Shown piece by piece: positions 47,273 to 57,470 of a stretch of 64,000 nt of DNA (positions within the stretch are counted from its first letter, which is position 1; each line of letters begins with the position of its first letter). Source of the DNA: Microthyrium microscopicum (lineage: Eukaryota > Ascomycota > Dothideomycetes > Microthyriales > Microthyriaceae); contig MU004233.1 of NCBI GenBank assembly GCA_010405405.1, forward strand, positions 757,122 to 821,121. The letters are read 5' to 3'. Made by a program: the position numbers and the translations under genes. Below the pieces are notes generated by a model. The model ran no database searches and had not been told where the DNA came from. It worked only from the letters and a program-made list of their open reading frames with translations.

Positions 47273-49669
47273 ATGTCAGTACAGTAAGACCGTTTCTCCT
47301 GGGCAGATAAACTTACTACACACGAAATCAGACCCTCATCTCTTCCTTGCGTAAAGGCATGCTTTGCGAATCTGCCGGCGGAGATAATCTTGGAAATAGC
47401 GCCGCTACTAGATTCAGCAGACTTCACTGGGCTACGGATAGTTAACCAGCGTACTTCGGAAATATTGCCTGCCGATTTCATGAAGCGATTCATGTAAGTT
47501 ATCTTATCTTACGAGCTCGTGGCCTTGCTTCTATTAAAATTGGTAGCTAATCTTCAATAGGGGTACACGAATTGACGAGAACGGCAACCGAACACTGATA
47601 TTCGAACCAGGTCTAGCTGATGCGTCTCTTCGCAAATGGTAAGAAGTTTCTTAGTAGTGATTGAACCTCTGGCATCGAAATAACCCAGCCATGTGGGTGT
47701 CACTCTAACTAAAGCTCATACTAAGATAATACTCAGTTCGCAGGCTGGCGGTCGCCAAAAACCCCCTTTTCGCCAAACAAGTTCACCAAATGGACATTTA
47801 CATACCTGAGGATTATACCAATGGTGATATTGCATATCTTTGCTTGAAGTGTCATTGTGTAAGAAACACTAACATGGTACAGGACATCACTTCCCACAAA
47901 AAATTACCTGCAAACCGCCTTGCATCACTGTTTCCCCCGGATCATCACTCAACGGATTATGGATCCTTTCTGCCAAAGATCTTCGATCTCTTGCATAACC
48001 TTCAAGTGGTAAGTTAGGATTGACTTGATGTGACGTATACTCTCAATGCCTCCTGCTCTTGAGAGAATCGAGCAGTTGGGCAGAATGGTCTCACCGACTA
48101 TGGTGTTTGCCATAACACCTCTTGAAGAAATAGGCTGCTAATCTCCATCGTAATTCGATGGAAGGTGAGTTGCTCAACGTGATGGATCGGTGTTGAAGAC
48201 TTCTATCCACAAGAGGATTTTGACGCTCGAAAGCCATCTAATATGCCCGCCAATCACTGCAGAGTTCCATGCTAAAACTCGTAAATAATCATCCATCATG
48301 TCATGCGAGAGAGAAGCTCAAGAGCTGAAGTCGGACCTTGCACCTGGTCAAGCGGCATAGTCATCAATCCATATCAGCTAAACACCATCAAATCCGCCCT
48401 CAAATTCGTTGCGACCGAAAAGCTACAACTGTTCTTCGACAGCAACTCAACATTGATGATCACTTTTTCTCAACTAGTATTTAGACCAGCTATCACAACC
48501 AAGTGCCTCCCAAGCCTCAAAACACTCTCCATAAAGCTCGGCGACGGTAAGATTCTTCCATGCTCACTCATGTTTCTGGATGACATTCGAGCTATACCTA
48601 AACCCGTGGTGCTACCAGCACATTCGATGGCTCTCATAAACAGTGTTCCTAAACAAGTGCAATGGCTGCTACCGAATGCGCCGAAAAATCCACCGCTCCG
48701 AGCCTAAAAGACCAAATGATATCTCCCGGACCGTATCGCCTCTAATAAGCTAACACATTCCATATCCACGCCACAATCGCCTCCCTACTCCTCCACGCCA
48801 CACCATCCGAGGCCTACACTACCTCCAAAGCCTCCAGGACATCCACAACCTGCTCATTCGCAGCAATTTCCACCGCCGCGACTTCTTCGAGTTTGTGTTC
48901 AACAAATACCGTGATCTCACACCAGACGTTGTGCACAAATGGCGCTACCGACCCTTGATCTATTATGGGCACATATGGAATGCCATAATGCGCGACGTAG
49001 CTCTTCCATCCACCATAACGCGCCTAGACCTCCGTGAATGACACGGTATCAATGTTGTCCCACTGGTCATCGTTCTGACCCGTCATGCGCATCTAACGCG
49101 TGTTCATCTGTTATAGGTAAGACTACCCCTTAGGCAAATCGGATTTGTCGACGATATTCGAAGTTACTCCAAGAGTAGCGATGACTGCCGTATGGTGGCT
49201 TCCATAGAATATGTTGCTAATGGAGTGTTATGCTATCCACCAGATACGATAGCTTCCATATGTTCTCTGCTCTTTTTGAACAATGATATCTCTAATCGTA
49301 TTCGTGTACTGACGGACTCAACCCAACATCCCCTCCAGCCCAATGAAGAACACAGCCCGCTCAATCGCCAGCACACCCAGCACCGCCATACCTCCAAGAT
49401 GTTTCTATCCATATAGCCAAATCCCAGCCTGCTTAATGCGCGCCCTAACCGGCGCTTCGACGCCAGAATACACTTGCCAAAAAGTGACCTGCCGAGACAG
49501 AGATCTATTCGCAAGTCCATGCTACCGACGGCAAGAAAACTGCCAGACTATCCAGCTGTATGGAGCAATCTCTGATCCAGAGCAGTGGTCAGAGGATACA
49601 CTCCAGATGCTCATGGAGGAGAAGCGTGCCGATGAAGAGTCCGTGCGGTCTGGTTGTACGGTCTCCTAG
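47273..49669 (+). pseudogene. Decayed F-box protein gene (family copy C)
   Basis: The 5' part splices well: 47273-47283, 47332-47493, 47561-47638 and 47754-48008 give MSVQPSSLPCVKACFANLPA plus an F-box (LPAEIILEIAPLLDSADFTG) and TLIFEPGLAD, as in copies A and B. Downstream, family blocks are still recognisable: LNTIKSALKFVATEKLQLFF near 48380-48440, LHYLQSLQDIHNLLIRS near 48820-48870, and LPSTITRLDLRE near 49000-49038. The stretch 48009-48300 has stops in the family frame. An in-frame TGA sits at 49039-49041 inside the block matching copy A's LRGLHNIG. The C-terminal DPEQWSEDTLQMLMEEK is intact, so the break seems recent or partial. Unusual splicing is the alternative explanation. Confidence 0.62.
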
Positions 49670-50637
49670 GTCGCTAGCTGACAGCGTTTTTCGATGATGT
49701 TGTGATCGCAGAAATGGTTGGTAGAGACACGGACCAGCGGTGATGGCTAGTACATGATCAAGAAGGAGATATAGTAGCATAGTGTCTGGCATAAGTATAG
49801 ATTTCATTATGCTAAATAAATCCATGGACATCAAAACACATTGCAAATGGTATCAGAACAATATCACGATGGGCCAGAATACGAACGAAGACATTTTCGG
49901 ATATGGGCGGGATATGGGGCTGATGCTAGATCTGGTGATGTCAAAGTAAAATGGATGCAACAAGACTTTGCAAAGCAGTACAAGAAAGAAAAAAGGTTGA
50001 CCTTGGCTCTGCTTACCATAAGAATAATGCATAAAGTGCAATAGAGAGCGATCGGGAGTTCGGGGAGGATGGTGATGCCAAACGACGACGTGAAAGAATA
50101 GCTCGAGGAAGATGCAATTTCGGGGGTGAGGAAGGTCGGTGCAGATAGTGAAGAAGATGAGGATTTGAAAGCGATGTTGCATCGAAGGTGAAAGGCGGAT
50201 ACATCGAATCATCGGGGACACGGAGAGGACGCATCGGAGGGGAAGTGTTCGATAACTGATTAACTCGATTTTCGTACATATATCAGACTGATCCGCATCG
50301 AATCGTACATCGGTGGTAAAGTGTCGAATCGGTAGGTGAGTTGCATCCGACCGTTTCGGTGAAATAATCGACGTTCGATCGGTAATAAGGGAGACCGAAG
50401 TAATTCGCGACTGCTACTGTGATCAATTTTTGGCACCCATTCCCTGACTCGAACCAGATACACCTCCAAAACCATAAGACTCCCATGCCAACAGTAATAC
50501 CGGCGGTCAGTCGTACAATAGAAAACATGAAAAGCAAGGGCAGCTAGCCTAACCCGCCTCTCCAACTTGTTCTTAAACGCCGGTTTTGTTCTTTAAGATT
50601 AGCGCACGGTAAGTTCATATTTGACTTGATGAGGTTC
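49670..50637. other. Intergenic stretch
   Basis: 3' flanks of the decayed F-box gene and of the SR protein gene, which converge here. No gene or repeat is supported. Confidence 0.5.
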
Positions 50638-51655
50638 CTATTCTGCAGTATCAAGTTCATCGTGGACTGGTGGAGTGGTGTCTGTTCACGAGTATTAGCG
50701 CCAGATGTTTTGGCCATACTGGTGCGACCAGTACTTACCCTTCATTGGACGGTCTTCTCCGTTTGCACCATTCTCGCGAGGCTCCTCACGTTCCCGAGAG
50801 TCCTTGGTATCGCGATCTCGTTCACGGTCCCGCTCACGTTCGCGATCATCAGGAGTGCGGCTACGAGAGCGGTCACGTCGGTCATAGTCGCGTTCACGAC
50901 GATCGTCCTTGCGAGGAGAATAATCCCCACGACGACGAGGTGGTGTAGCGCTTCGGCGGCGAGGCGAACGTTCGCGACGGCTACCACGGTCGCCACCGCG
51001 ATCACCACCTCGATCACCACCGCGATCACCACCGCGCTCACTGCGGCCTTCACGGTCACGGCCAGATTCGAATCGCCAGGAAGCAGACGGAGGGGTTCGG
51101 GCCCACTATGTAAGGTTAGAGTTGATCGGCCATTAAAAGTGGGAAAACATACTTCGATTTTGAGAGTTTCGTCGCGGTCTCGGCCGATGCGCTTGTTGTG
51201 CATCTCGTGATAAGCGTCGTCTGCATCGCGCCGACTCTCGTATTCCACAAAGGCAAAGCTACTGGTCGGTCAGGGGGGCTTGCTGTTAGTAAATAGCCAG
51301 TAGATACTCACAGTCGACTAGAAGCGGTTCGTGGAGCGGGAATGTCGCAGCGCACAAGGCGTCCATAGCTATAGAGAGGTTAGAACAAGACCCATGGGTA
51401 GCTAGAGTATATAGTGAAGGCGTGGATGGTTGAAGTGGCAGGGGGCATTTGCTTTTGGGGTTGAATCTCTCAGGAGTATATGAAAGGTCATGTATTGAGA
51501 ATATAGAGCGGAGGTTGAACGGGATGAGGTAAATGCGATGAGAAGGAAATGATGATTGGATTGACGTACCGTTCGAACTCGTAAGCTAGATCGCGGGCTC
51601 GTGTGCCATGGCCAAAGCCAGTGACGTAAAGAGTAGTGCCACCACCGCGAGACAT
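50638..51655 (-). CDS. SR-family pre-mRNA splicing factor (RRM + RGG/RS)
   Basis: Five exons (51570-51655, 51312-51368, 51153-51258, 50739-51105, 50638-50681) give 219 residues. One RRM spans about residues 7-82: RNP2-like TLYVTGFG, then YGRLVRCDIPAP and RNP1-like LFAFVEYESRRDADDAYHEM. After WARTPPSASWRFESG come a Gly-Asp-Arg repeat (RGGDRGGDRGGDRG) and an Arg/Ser/Glu-rich tail (RDRSRSRTPDDRERERDRER). The end splices through a GCTAATAC branch point to TPPVHDELDTAE. Proteins of this type (fission yeast Srp1-like) bind exonic RNA in the nucleus and aid spliceosome recruitment. Reading through the last intron would give a different 17-residue end. Divergent from NAB2. Confidence 0.93.
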
Positions 51656-52315
51656 GATGGATGGTTAGCGGTTTCAGAGTAGGGAGAGTTCAAGAAATCG
51701 ATGGTCAAGAGGATGATGGATGGAGAGAGTTGTTGTAAGTTGAAGAGGTGTAGCAAGGAGGGAGGATGGATCGAGGATGAAGAAGCAAAAGAGCTCTCAG
51801 TCGTTTGCATCAAAGCAGATGCAGGAGAAGGTGACAGGTCTTGGCACGCTAGCCTTTTTAGTCAACTTTTACTGACACATCAGGTACCTCGTGACTGCCC
51901 AGCTGTAATTGGCTGTTGCCGTATTGAAAGGGAATAACAGGCAGGTGATGAGGTTGGTCAGCAAACGTGGCCAGTGCCTTCCACTCTTGCTGAGACAGTC
52001 AGCCAGCAACAGGCCAAGCATTAGCAAGACAGTTCTGCAACATCCATCCATCACATCCATCACTGATCCGCCATCGTTGTCTACTTCTCACTTTTTCCAA
52101 CACTCTTGCCACCGAACAACCATCTTCTTCCTCAACCTATCAAGGAGCCAAAACCTTCGACTGATATCCCATATTCTCCGTTAGCTCGTTACAAATCCAT
52201 CCTTCCTCCTGAAAACCAGCGCGCGACTACCACTCTCTGCGCCACCCAGCGCGTTCGCCAAAAGCGCATCGTTCTTCTTCATCCTTTTTCCGAATCTTTT
52301 TTCGACACTCACATC
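51656..52315. promoter_or_regulatory. Divergent promoter region, SR splicing factor / NAB2
   Basis: 660 bases between the start codons of two mRNA-processing genes that read apart. A shared regulatory region is likely; no specific element is claimed. Confidence 0.5.
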
Positions 52316-53835
52316 ATGTCCACTCATATACCGATAATAGCGGATAGCCAACTCGCCGAGGCCCTGAAAAATGTCGTTGGGTCCAAGGTTAAGGACATGG
52401 GCTGGAACGCCGATGACACCCTCACCGAATACATCATTCTTATGCTTCAGAGCGGAAAATTGGAATCAGACCTAGCGCACGAGCTTGCCGAAGACCTGCT
52501 TGATCTAGAAGCTGGGGACTCTTCAGCGGTCGACTTTTCAAAATGGCTGTTTGAGCAAATCAACATCCTCAACCAACAGATCAATGCTCCACCTCCATCT
52601 GCACCTACTGGCCCTGCAAATCAGGATCAGGATGTATCCATGGACCAAGATGGCGCATCCGCCCAAGGCTCTGACATGGGCGATGGCTCTAATGGTCAAA
52701 AACAAATGTAAGCTCTCGTGATAGATTTTTCTCTTCTTTCGTTCACTAACAACATTGTAGTCCAACAGGACCAAAAGCCATGCGTGGCGGCAGCGGTCGT
52801 GGAGCCAGTAGACACCTCAATCAGATCAATCGACAGATGGATCGCAATAATGATCCTCTAAAACGCATTCAAGGAACTGGCGCTGGTTCAGGACGCATAA
52901 ATTCCCACGCCGGTCGAGGGGGTGCTCGCGGAAACATGGCGCGCCAAATACAACGCAACTTTGAAGGACCCAAGGCACACGGGAACAATCAGAACCCTAT
53001 GATGAATACCCAATTTATGCCCACCATGCCCGTTGGCCCAAATCAACAAGCAACCTTCCTGCAAATGATGGAGGAGCATGCGCGCATGATGCAGATGGTA
53101 TCACAAGGCTTTATGAATCCCAGTTTTCAAGGCGGTGATGGCAATCACAACGGCCAATCCACATTTGCCAGCAATGGTCGCCGACCCAACAACAAATTCA
53201 GATCGCGCCAACATAAGAAACCATCGTCCAACGAAGACGGCGACACCGCTATGGCGGATGATGCCTCTGCCGCTGGCGCGGATGACAAGGACCCATCGCA
53301 AGTCATGTGCAAGTTTAACTTGTACTGCACCAAGCCCGATTGCCACTTTGCGCATCAATCACCCGCGGCTCCTCCCGGTGTATCCGTGGATACCACAATT
53401 GAATGTACCTACGGCGCCGCCTGCAAGAATTTCAAATGTATAGGACGCCATCCAAGTCCTGCCAAAAAGTTCGAGCACCAGGCCGCGCAAGAGTGCAGAT
53501 TTGGACCAAACTGTCAAAATCCCAAGTGCCAATTCAAGCACTCGGCAACAAAGAGCTGTCGCAACGGCGGCGACTGCACTGATGAAGGCTGCCCATTCTT
53601 CCACAGCCCAATCGAGTGCAAGTTCACACCATGCACAAACCCGAATTGCATATACAAGCATAAGGAAGGTCAAAAGACAAAAGCGCAGCACGTATGGAAA
53701 GCTGGTGGAGAGGGCGAACATGTGAGTGAGCGCAAGTTTGTTGCGGATGGAGCAGTGGAGGAGGAGGAACGGATCATTCCCGGGCAGGTGGTGGAGATGG
53801 CAGATGTGGCAACGACGCCAGTTGCTGCGACTTAG
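52316..53835 (+). CDS. NAB2: Nuclear poly(A)-RNA-binding protein NAB2 (ZC3H14-type)
   Basis: Two exons (52316-52707 and 52761-53835) give 488 residues. The N-terminal about 85 residues form the PWI-like helical domain (LKNVVGSKVKDMGWNADDTL, YIILMLQSGKLESDLAHEL). A Gln/Asp/Ser-rich linker and an RG-rich patch follow (RGGSGRGASR, HAGRGGARGN). Then come five tandem CCCH zinc fingers at about 315-430: CKFNLYCTKPDCHFAH, CTYGAACKNFKCIGRH, CRFGPNCQNPKCQFKH, CRNGGDCTDEGCPFFH and CKFTPCTNPNCIYKH. Yeast Nab2 has seven such fingers and human ZC3H14 has five. The protein binds polyadenosine, limits poly(A) tail length and couples 3' processing to export in the nucleus. It shares a divergent promoter with the SR factor. 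Confidence 0.95.
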
Positions 53836-54356
53836 GCAGGCGCAGACATGGACAGTTGTCGTATTTCGATTTCGCCAGTTAGCGACTTGTGAAAATGAAA
53901 TGGGATGAGGATGGGAGAATTGTATTATAGGCAGTTTGATAATGTTAGCCCGAATTCCCATCGCCTGCTGAGGCTGACACAAGTTACAACGCTTTACTAT
54001 CTTCATCAATTGTGATCATTCTTCTAATTGCATTAATTAACTGCTTTAGTCTAATCTGCTGTTTTCCCCATGTGTGTGAGCCTTGTAAAAATAGAAAAAT
54101 ATCTGATATACACATTGGCTCGTGGTTATCAACCAAACTCGACTTCAGGGTTGCCTGCTCCAACTTTCTGAAGCTCGTAACCAACACCTTGACAACTCCA
54201 ACTAACCTCAGTGAATACTTTCTCGCCATACATCAAATCTCGCCACACCAAGAACACAACAGCAAAGCCTTCTATCATCCCATCCCCAAAGCCCATCAAA
54301 CCCACTGCCAACAAACCACCACCACGCCCCACCTTAGGGCGGCATATCCCCAAACC
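53836..54356. other. Intergenic stretch (HST2 promoter)
   Basis: Lies between two rightward genes and contains the HST2 leader. The open frame of HST2 extends upstream to 54012, but the first family-like Met is at 54357. Confidence 0.55.
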
Positions 54357-55820
54357 ATGGGCCAAGACGAAAGCAAACTCATCGACGACTCCACACCACC
54401 CCAATGGCTAGCCGCCCGCACCATCTCCGCCCTCGCCTCCTTCATCAGCGACGGCAAAGCCCAACGCATGGTCCTAATGACCGGCGCCGGCATATCCACC
54501 TCCGCCGGCATCCCCGACTTTCGCTCCCCAGAAACCGGCATCTACGCCAACCTCGCGCGCCTAAACCTGCCATACCCTGAAGCGTTGTTCGACATCAGCT
54601 ATTTCCGGACGAACCCCGAGCCATTCTACGCACTAGCCCACGAACTGTACCCGGGGCGGTATGAGCCGACGGTGACACATAACTTTATAGCGTTGCTATA
54701 CGAGAAGGGCTTGTTGCATATGCTGTATACGCAGAATATCGACTGTTTGGAGCGGGAGGCGGGTGTGCCGGATGAGGTTATTGTGGAGGCACATGGGAGT
54801 TTTAAGAGCCAGCGATGTATTGAGTGTGGCGTTGAGTTTCCGGAAGATATCATGCGGTTGGCGGTGGAGGAGAGTGAGGTGCCGCATTGCATGGAGTGTG
54901 CTGGGCTGATTAAGCCTGACATTACGTTCTTTGGGGAGGGATTGCCGGAACGGTTCTTTACGCATCGACGGTTTATTTCTGAGGCGGATTTGTGTATTGT
55001 TATGGGGACGAGTTTGTCGGTGGCGCCGTTTTCGACGCTGCCGACGCTTGTGCCTGATTCGGTGCCGCGGTTGTTGATTAATGCGGATCGTGTGGGTGAT
55101 CTTGGGTCGAGGCCGGATGATGTGCTGTTGCTTGGGGATTGCGATGAGGGGGTTAGACGGTTGGCTGGGGAGTTGGGTTGGTTGGAAGAGTTGGAGGCGC
55201 GGTGGGCGCTGACGTCTCCGAAACAGGCTGCTAAATGGGCGGAGACAAAAGGCAATTTAGATTCGTCTGAGGGAGCAGAGAAGAGCAACGACGAGAAGCT
55301 ACAGGATGAAGTTAATGAGCTTACAAAGGAGATTGATCAGGCACTGAAAGATGGCGAGACTCGACGGAAAACTCTCCAAAATGGACTCTTGAAGGATGTT
55401 GACGATCAGACACAGAACACTCCTCAAGCTGTAAATGGTGCAAACAGTCTAGTCGATCTAGTCCAACAGCTCAAAGACGAATTCTCAAAAATAGTCCTTG
55501 AGAATCCAATAAACGACAAGGTCAATGTTAGGAGCCATGAAGATGCTCAAGAATTCCTACCAGATGTATCCAACACAAGTACGACAAAGTCAGAGAACAA
55601 AGCGGATGAGACTAAGAATGTCGAATCTCCGGACGTTTTAGATAACAAACCCATCGAAACCAGCCTTGAACCTGGTGAGGAAACACTACCGGGTGTAGCA
55701 AAACTACCATCTACGACGGCGAGCAACGAGAACGAACAGCCAGCTTCTATATCAGGCGAGATCAAGAAGGCTGAACCTTCTATAGATCCATCAACTGCAA
55801 AAGACAAGGACGAACCATGA
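54357..55820 (+). CDS. HST2: NAD-dependent protein deacetylase HST2 (sirtuin class I, SIRT2-like)
   Basis: An intronless frame of 487 residues from ATG at 54357; the longer upstream extension lacks family features. Sirtuin motifs are complete: GAGISTSAGIPDFRSP (about 43-58), TQNIDCLEREAG (125-136), catalytic His in VEAHGSFK (His146), zinc Cys at 154, 157, 178 and 181 (CIEC, CMEC), and MGTSLSVAPFS. The enzyme removes acyl groups from lysines such as H4K16 using NAD+, mostly in the cytoplasm with shuttling. The N-terminus MGQDESKL fits the N-myristoylation pattern (Gly2, Ser6). Residues from about 300 on form a long Glu/Lys/Ser-rich disordered tail, which makes it longer than yeast Hst2. It converges with the GH16 gene; stops are 96 bases apart. 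Confidence 0.96.
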   Translation: MGQDESKLIDDSTPPQWLAARTISALASFISDGKAQRMVLMTGAGISTSAGIPDFRSPETGIYANLARLNLPYPEALFDISYFRTNPEPFYALAHELYPGRYEPTVTHNFIALLYEKGLLHMLYTQNIDCLEREAGVPDEVIVEAHGSFKSQRCIECGVEFPEDIMRLAVEESEVPHCMECAGLIKPDITFFGEGLPERFFTHRRFISEADLCIVMGTSLSVAPFSTLPTLVPDSVPRLLINADRVGDLGSRPDDVLLLGDCDEGVRRLAGELGWLEELEARWALTSPKQAAKWAETKGNLDSSEGAEKSNDEKLQDEVNELTKEIDQALKDGETRRKTLQNGLLKDVDDQTQNTPQAVNGANSLVDLVQQLKDEFSKIVLENPINDKVNVRSHEDAQEFLPDVSNTSTTKSENKADETKNVESPDVLDNKPIETSLEPGEETLPGVAKLPSTTASNENEQPASISGEIKKAEPSIDPSTAKDKDEP

Positions 55821-55916
55821 AGAACACGAAATAGACATTTATTATAATTACCCACGATACCGTAACGCCCTGCATAGACAATCTATAATCCTCACGAGAT
55901 AAATGAACCCAACAGT

Positions 55917-57470
55917 CTACTTACACTTTCCTTCCTGCCACATCTTGACATTTTTCACAGTCATGCCGCGGTCATTGTTCTTTCCCCAGGTTGGATACCA
56001 CTTATCCTGAGCTATGATCTCATCAGTATAAAATGAACGGTTGGAGGCGATGTACTAACCGGCATAAAAATCTGCCACCGCAGAATCAGATCCGTCAACC
56101 CACGGCTTATTATTAACACCATCCCTATGATAATCAGTTACCGCTCAAAGACACGGCGTATTAGGCACAACTTACGTGAACCAGCCATTCCTACTGCCCA
56201 CCGCAACATTCAAAATCAAAAAGAACTTCTGATCAAACGGCGCATTCCTCGAATCCGTCTCCCTCCACGGATTCGTCAACACCGAATTATTCTCCAATCT
56301 TCTCTCAAACGCACCCCGACTCCACATATTCGCCGCCTTCCTAAAGTCCACATACAACACCTGCTGCAACGGACTATCCACATACGTAAACATATAATCC
56401 CGACTCCACTCAATCCCAAACGTATGAAACCCCTTGCTAAAATCCGTCCTCTTCACCGTCCTTGCATCCGTCGTCCGCCAAAACCCATCCGCTTTCGCCG
56501 AAGGGCCCCAATGTAATGTGCTAAGAAAGGTATCGCGTCCTTGGCCGCCGGGGGATGGTGCGTTGCCTTTGGACTCCATGATGTCGATTTCGCCGGAGCG
56601 TGGCCAGGGGCCGTAGAGGGAGGATTCGGGCATCATCCAGATGGCGGGCCAGAGCCAGTCGCCGGAGGGTAGCTTGGCGGTGACTTCGATGCGGCCGTAG
56701 GTGATGCCTTTTTTGCCTTTGGTGTTGAGGCGGGCGGAGCGGACGGGTGGGAGGGTGGTCTTGGTGGTGGCGTTGGAGCGCATGGAGCAGGCGCTGTTGT
56801 AGGCTGGGGAGGTGGTGGGTTCGGTGCAGGAGCCGTCGCCGCCGGCTGCTGTGATGTTGAGGACGAAGCTATATCTGTGTCAGCATGTGTAAAGTTGATG
56901 TGGAGGCTATGGGAACGTACTTGTCTAGGATTTGGTCGTGGGTGATGGCGGTGGTTTCTGTGGTTAGTGTTGGGTTTATGTGGAGGCCTTCACTGTCTGT
57001 AAAGGCGTTTTTGCTGTCTGTTGTTGCCCAGTCGAACTCTCCGGTTCCAAAGCCTGAGAGTTGGACTTCTTGGTTCCATATATCTTTGTCGATTGACGAG
57101 AAGGAATCGTCTAGTATTAAACAATAATCGTGCTTGGAGATCTTGATCGTGGCCCGCCAGTTGATTAACGCACTGAGACCCAAGGCCACTATGATGAACG
57201 CATATATTATCCAATTACTCCGTTTTAGCGCTCGTTTGGGGACAGAGTCGTCCACCCAAGGTCGTTCATATCTGCTGTCAAGTCAGAGACAGTGTTAAGT
57301 GATGGTTGGAAACATACATACTTTCCGTTCAGAAGGTAGCTTCTGAACTGATGCTTCTGCCGCCGCGGTGTCTGAATGCCACTGGCAATTCTCGAATCTG
57401 ATATGGAATCGTGGTCCGCAAATGGCGAGAACATATCGCTGGGGGAGTAACGGTCTGCCATTGTCGCCAT
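55917..57470 (-). CDS. Membrane-anchored glycoside hydrolase family 16 protein
   Basis: Five exons (57322-57470, 56921-57271, 56176-56874, 56060-56124, 55917-56011) give 452 residues. A cytosolic leader of about 60 residues is followed by a single transmembrane helix (NWIIYAFIIVALGLSALINW, about 64-83), type II topology, then a GH16 beta-jelly-roll. The catalytic motif is GEIDIMES, with nucleophile Glu262, Asp264 and acid/base Glu267. LPSGDWLWPAIWMMP and WSRDYMFTYVD are further family blocks. It resembles fungal beta-1,3-glucanase/glucan-binding proteins that act on cell-wall beta-glucan from the membrane. Whether it cleaves or remodels cannot be decided. Exon 3 uses the CACAG acceptor to give the conserved DKYSFVLNIT. 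Confidence 0.93.

Noticed and set aside
50626-51210. 194-codon + strand frame rich in Ala/Thr/Val
   Set aside because: It is the complement of the Arg/Asp/Gly repeats of the SR splicing factor.
53359-54009. 216-codon frame opposite NAB2
   Set aside because: Cys/Leu pattern arises from the antisense of the CCCH fingers.
54626-55288. 220-codon frame opposite HST2
   Set aside because: Antisense shadow of conserved sirtuin sequence with strong third-position bias.
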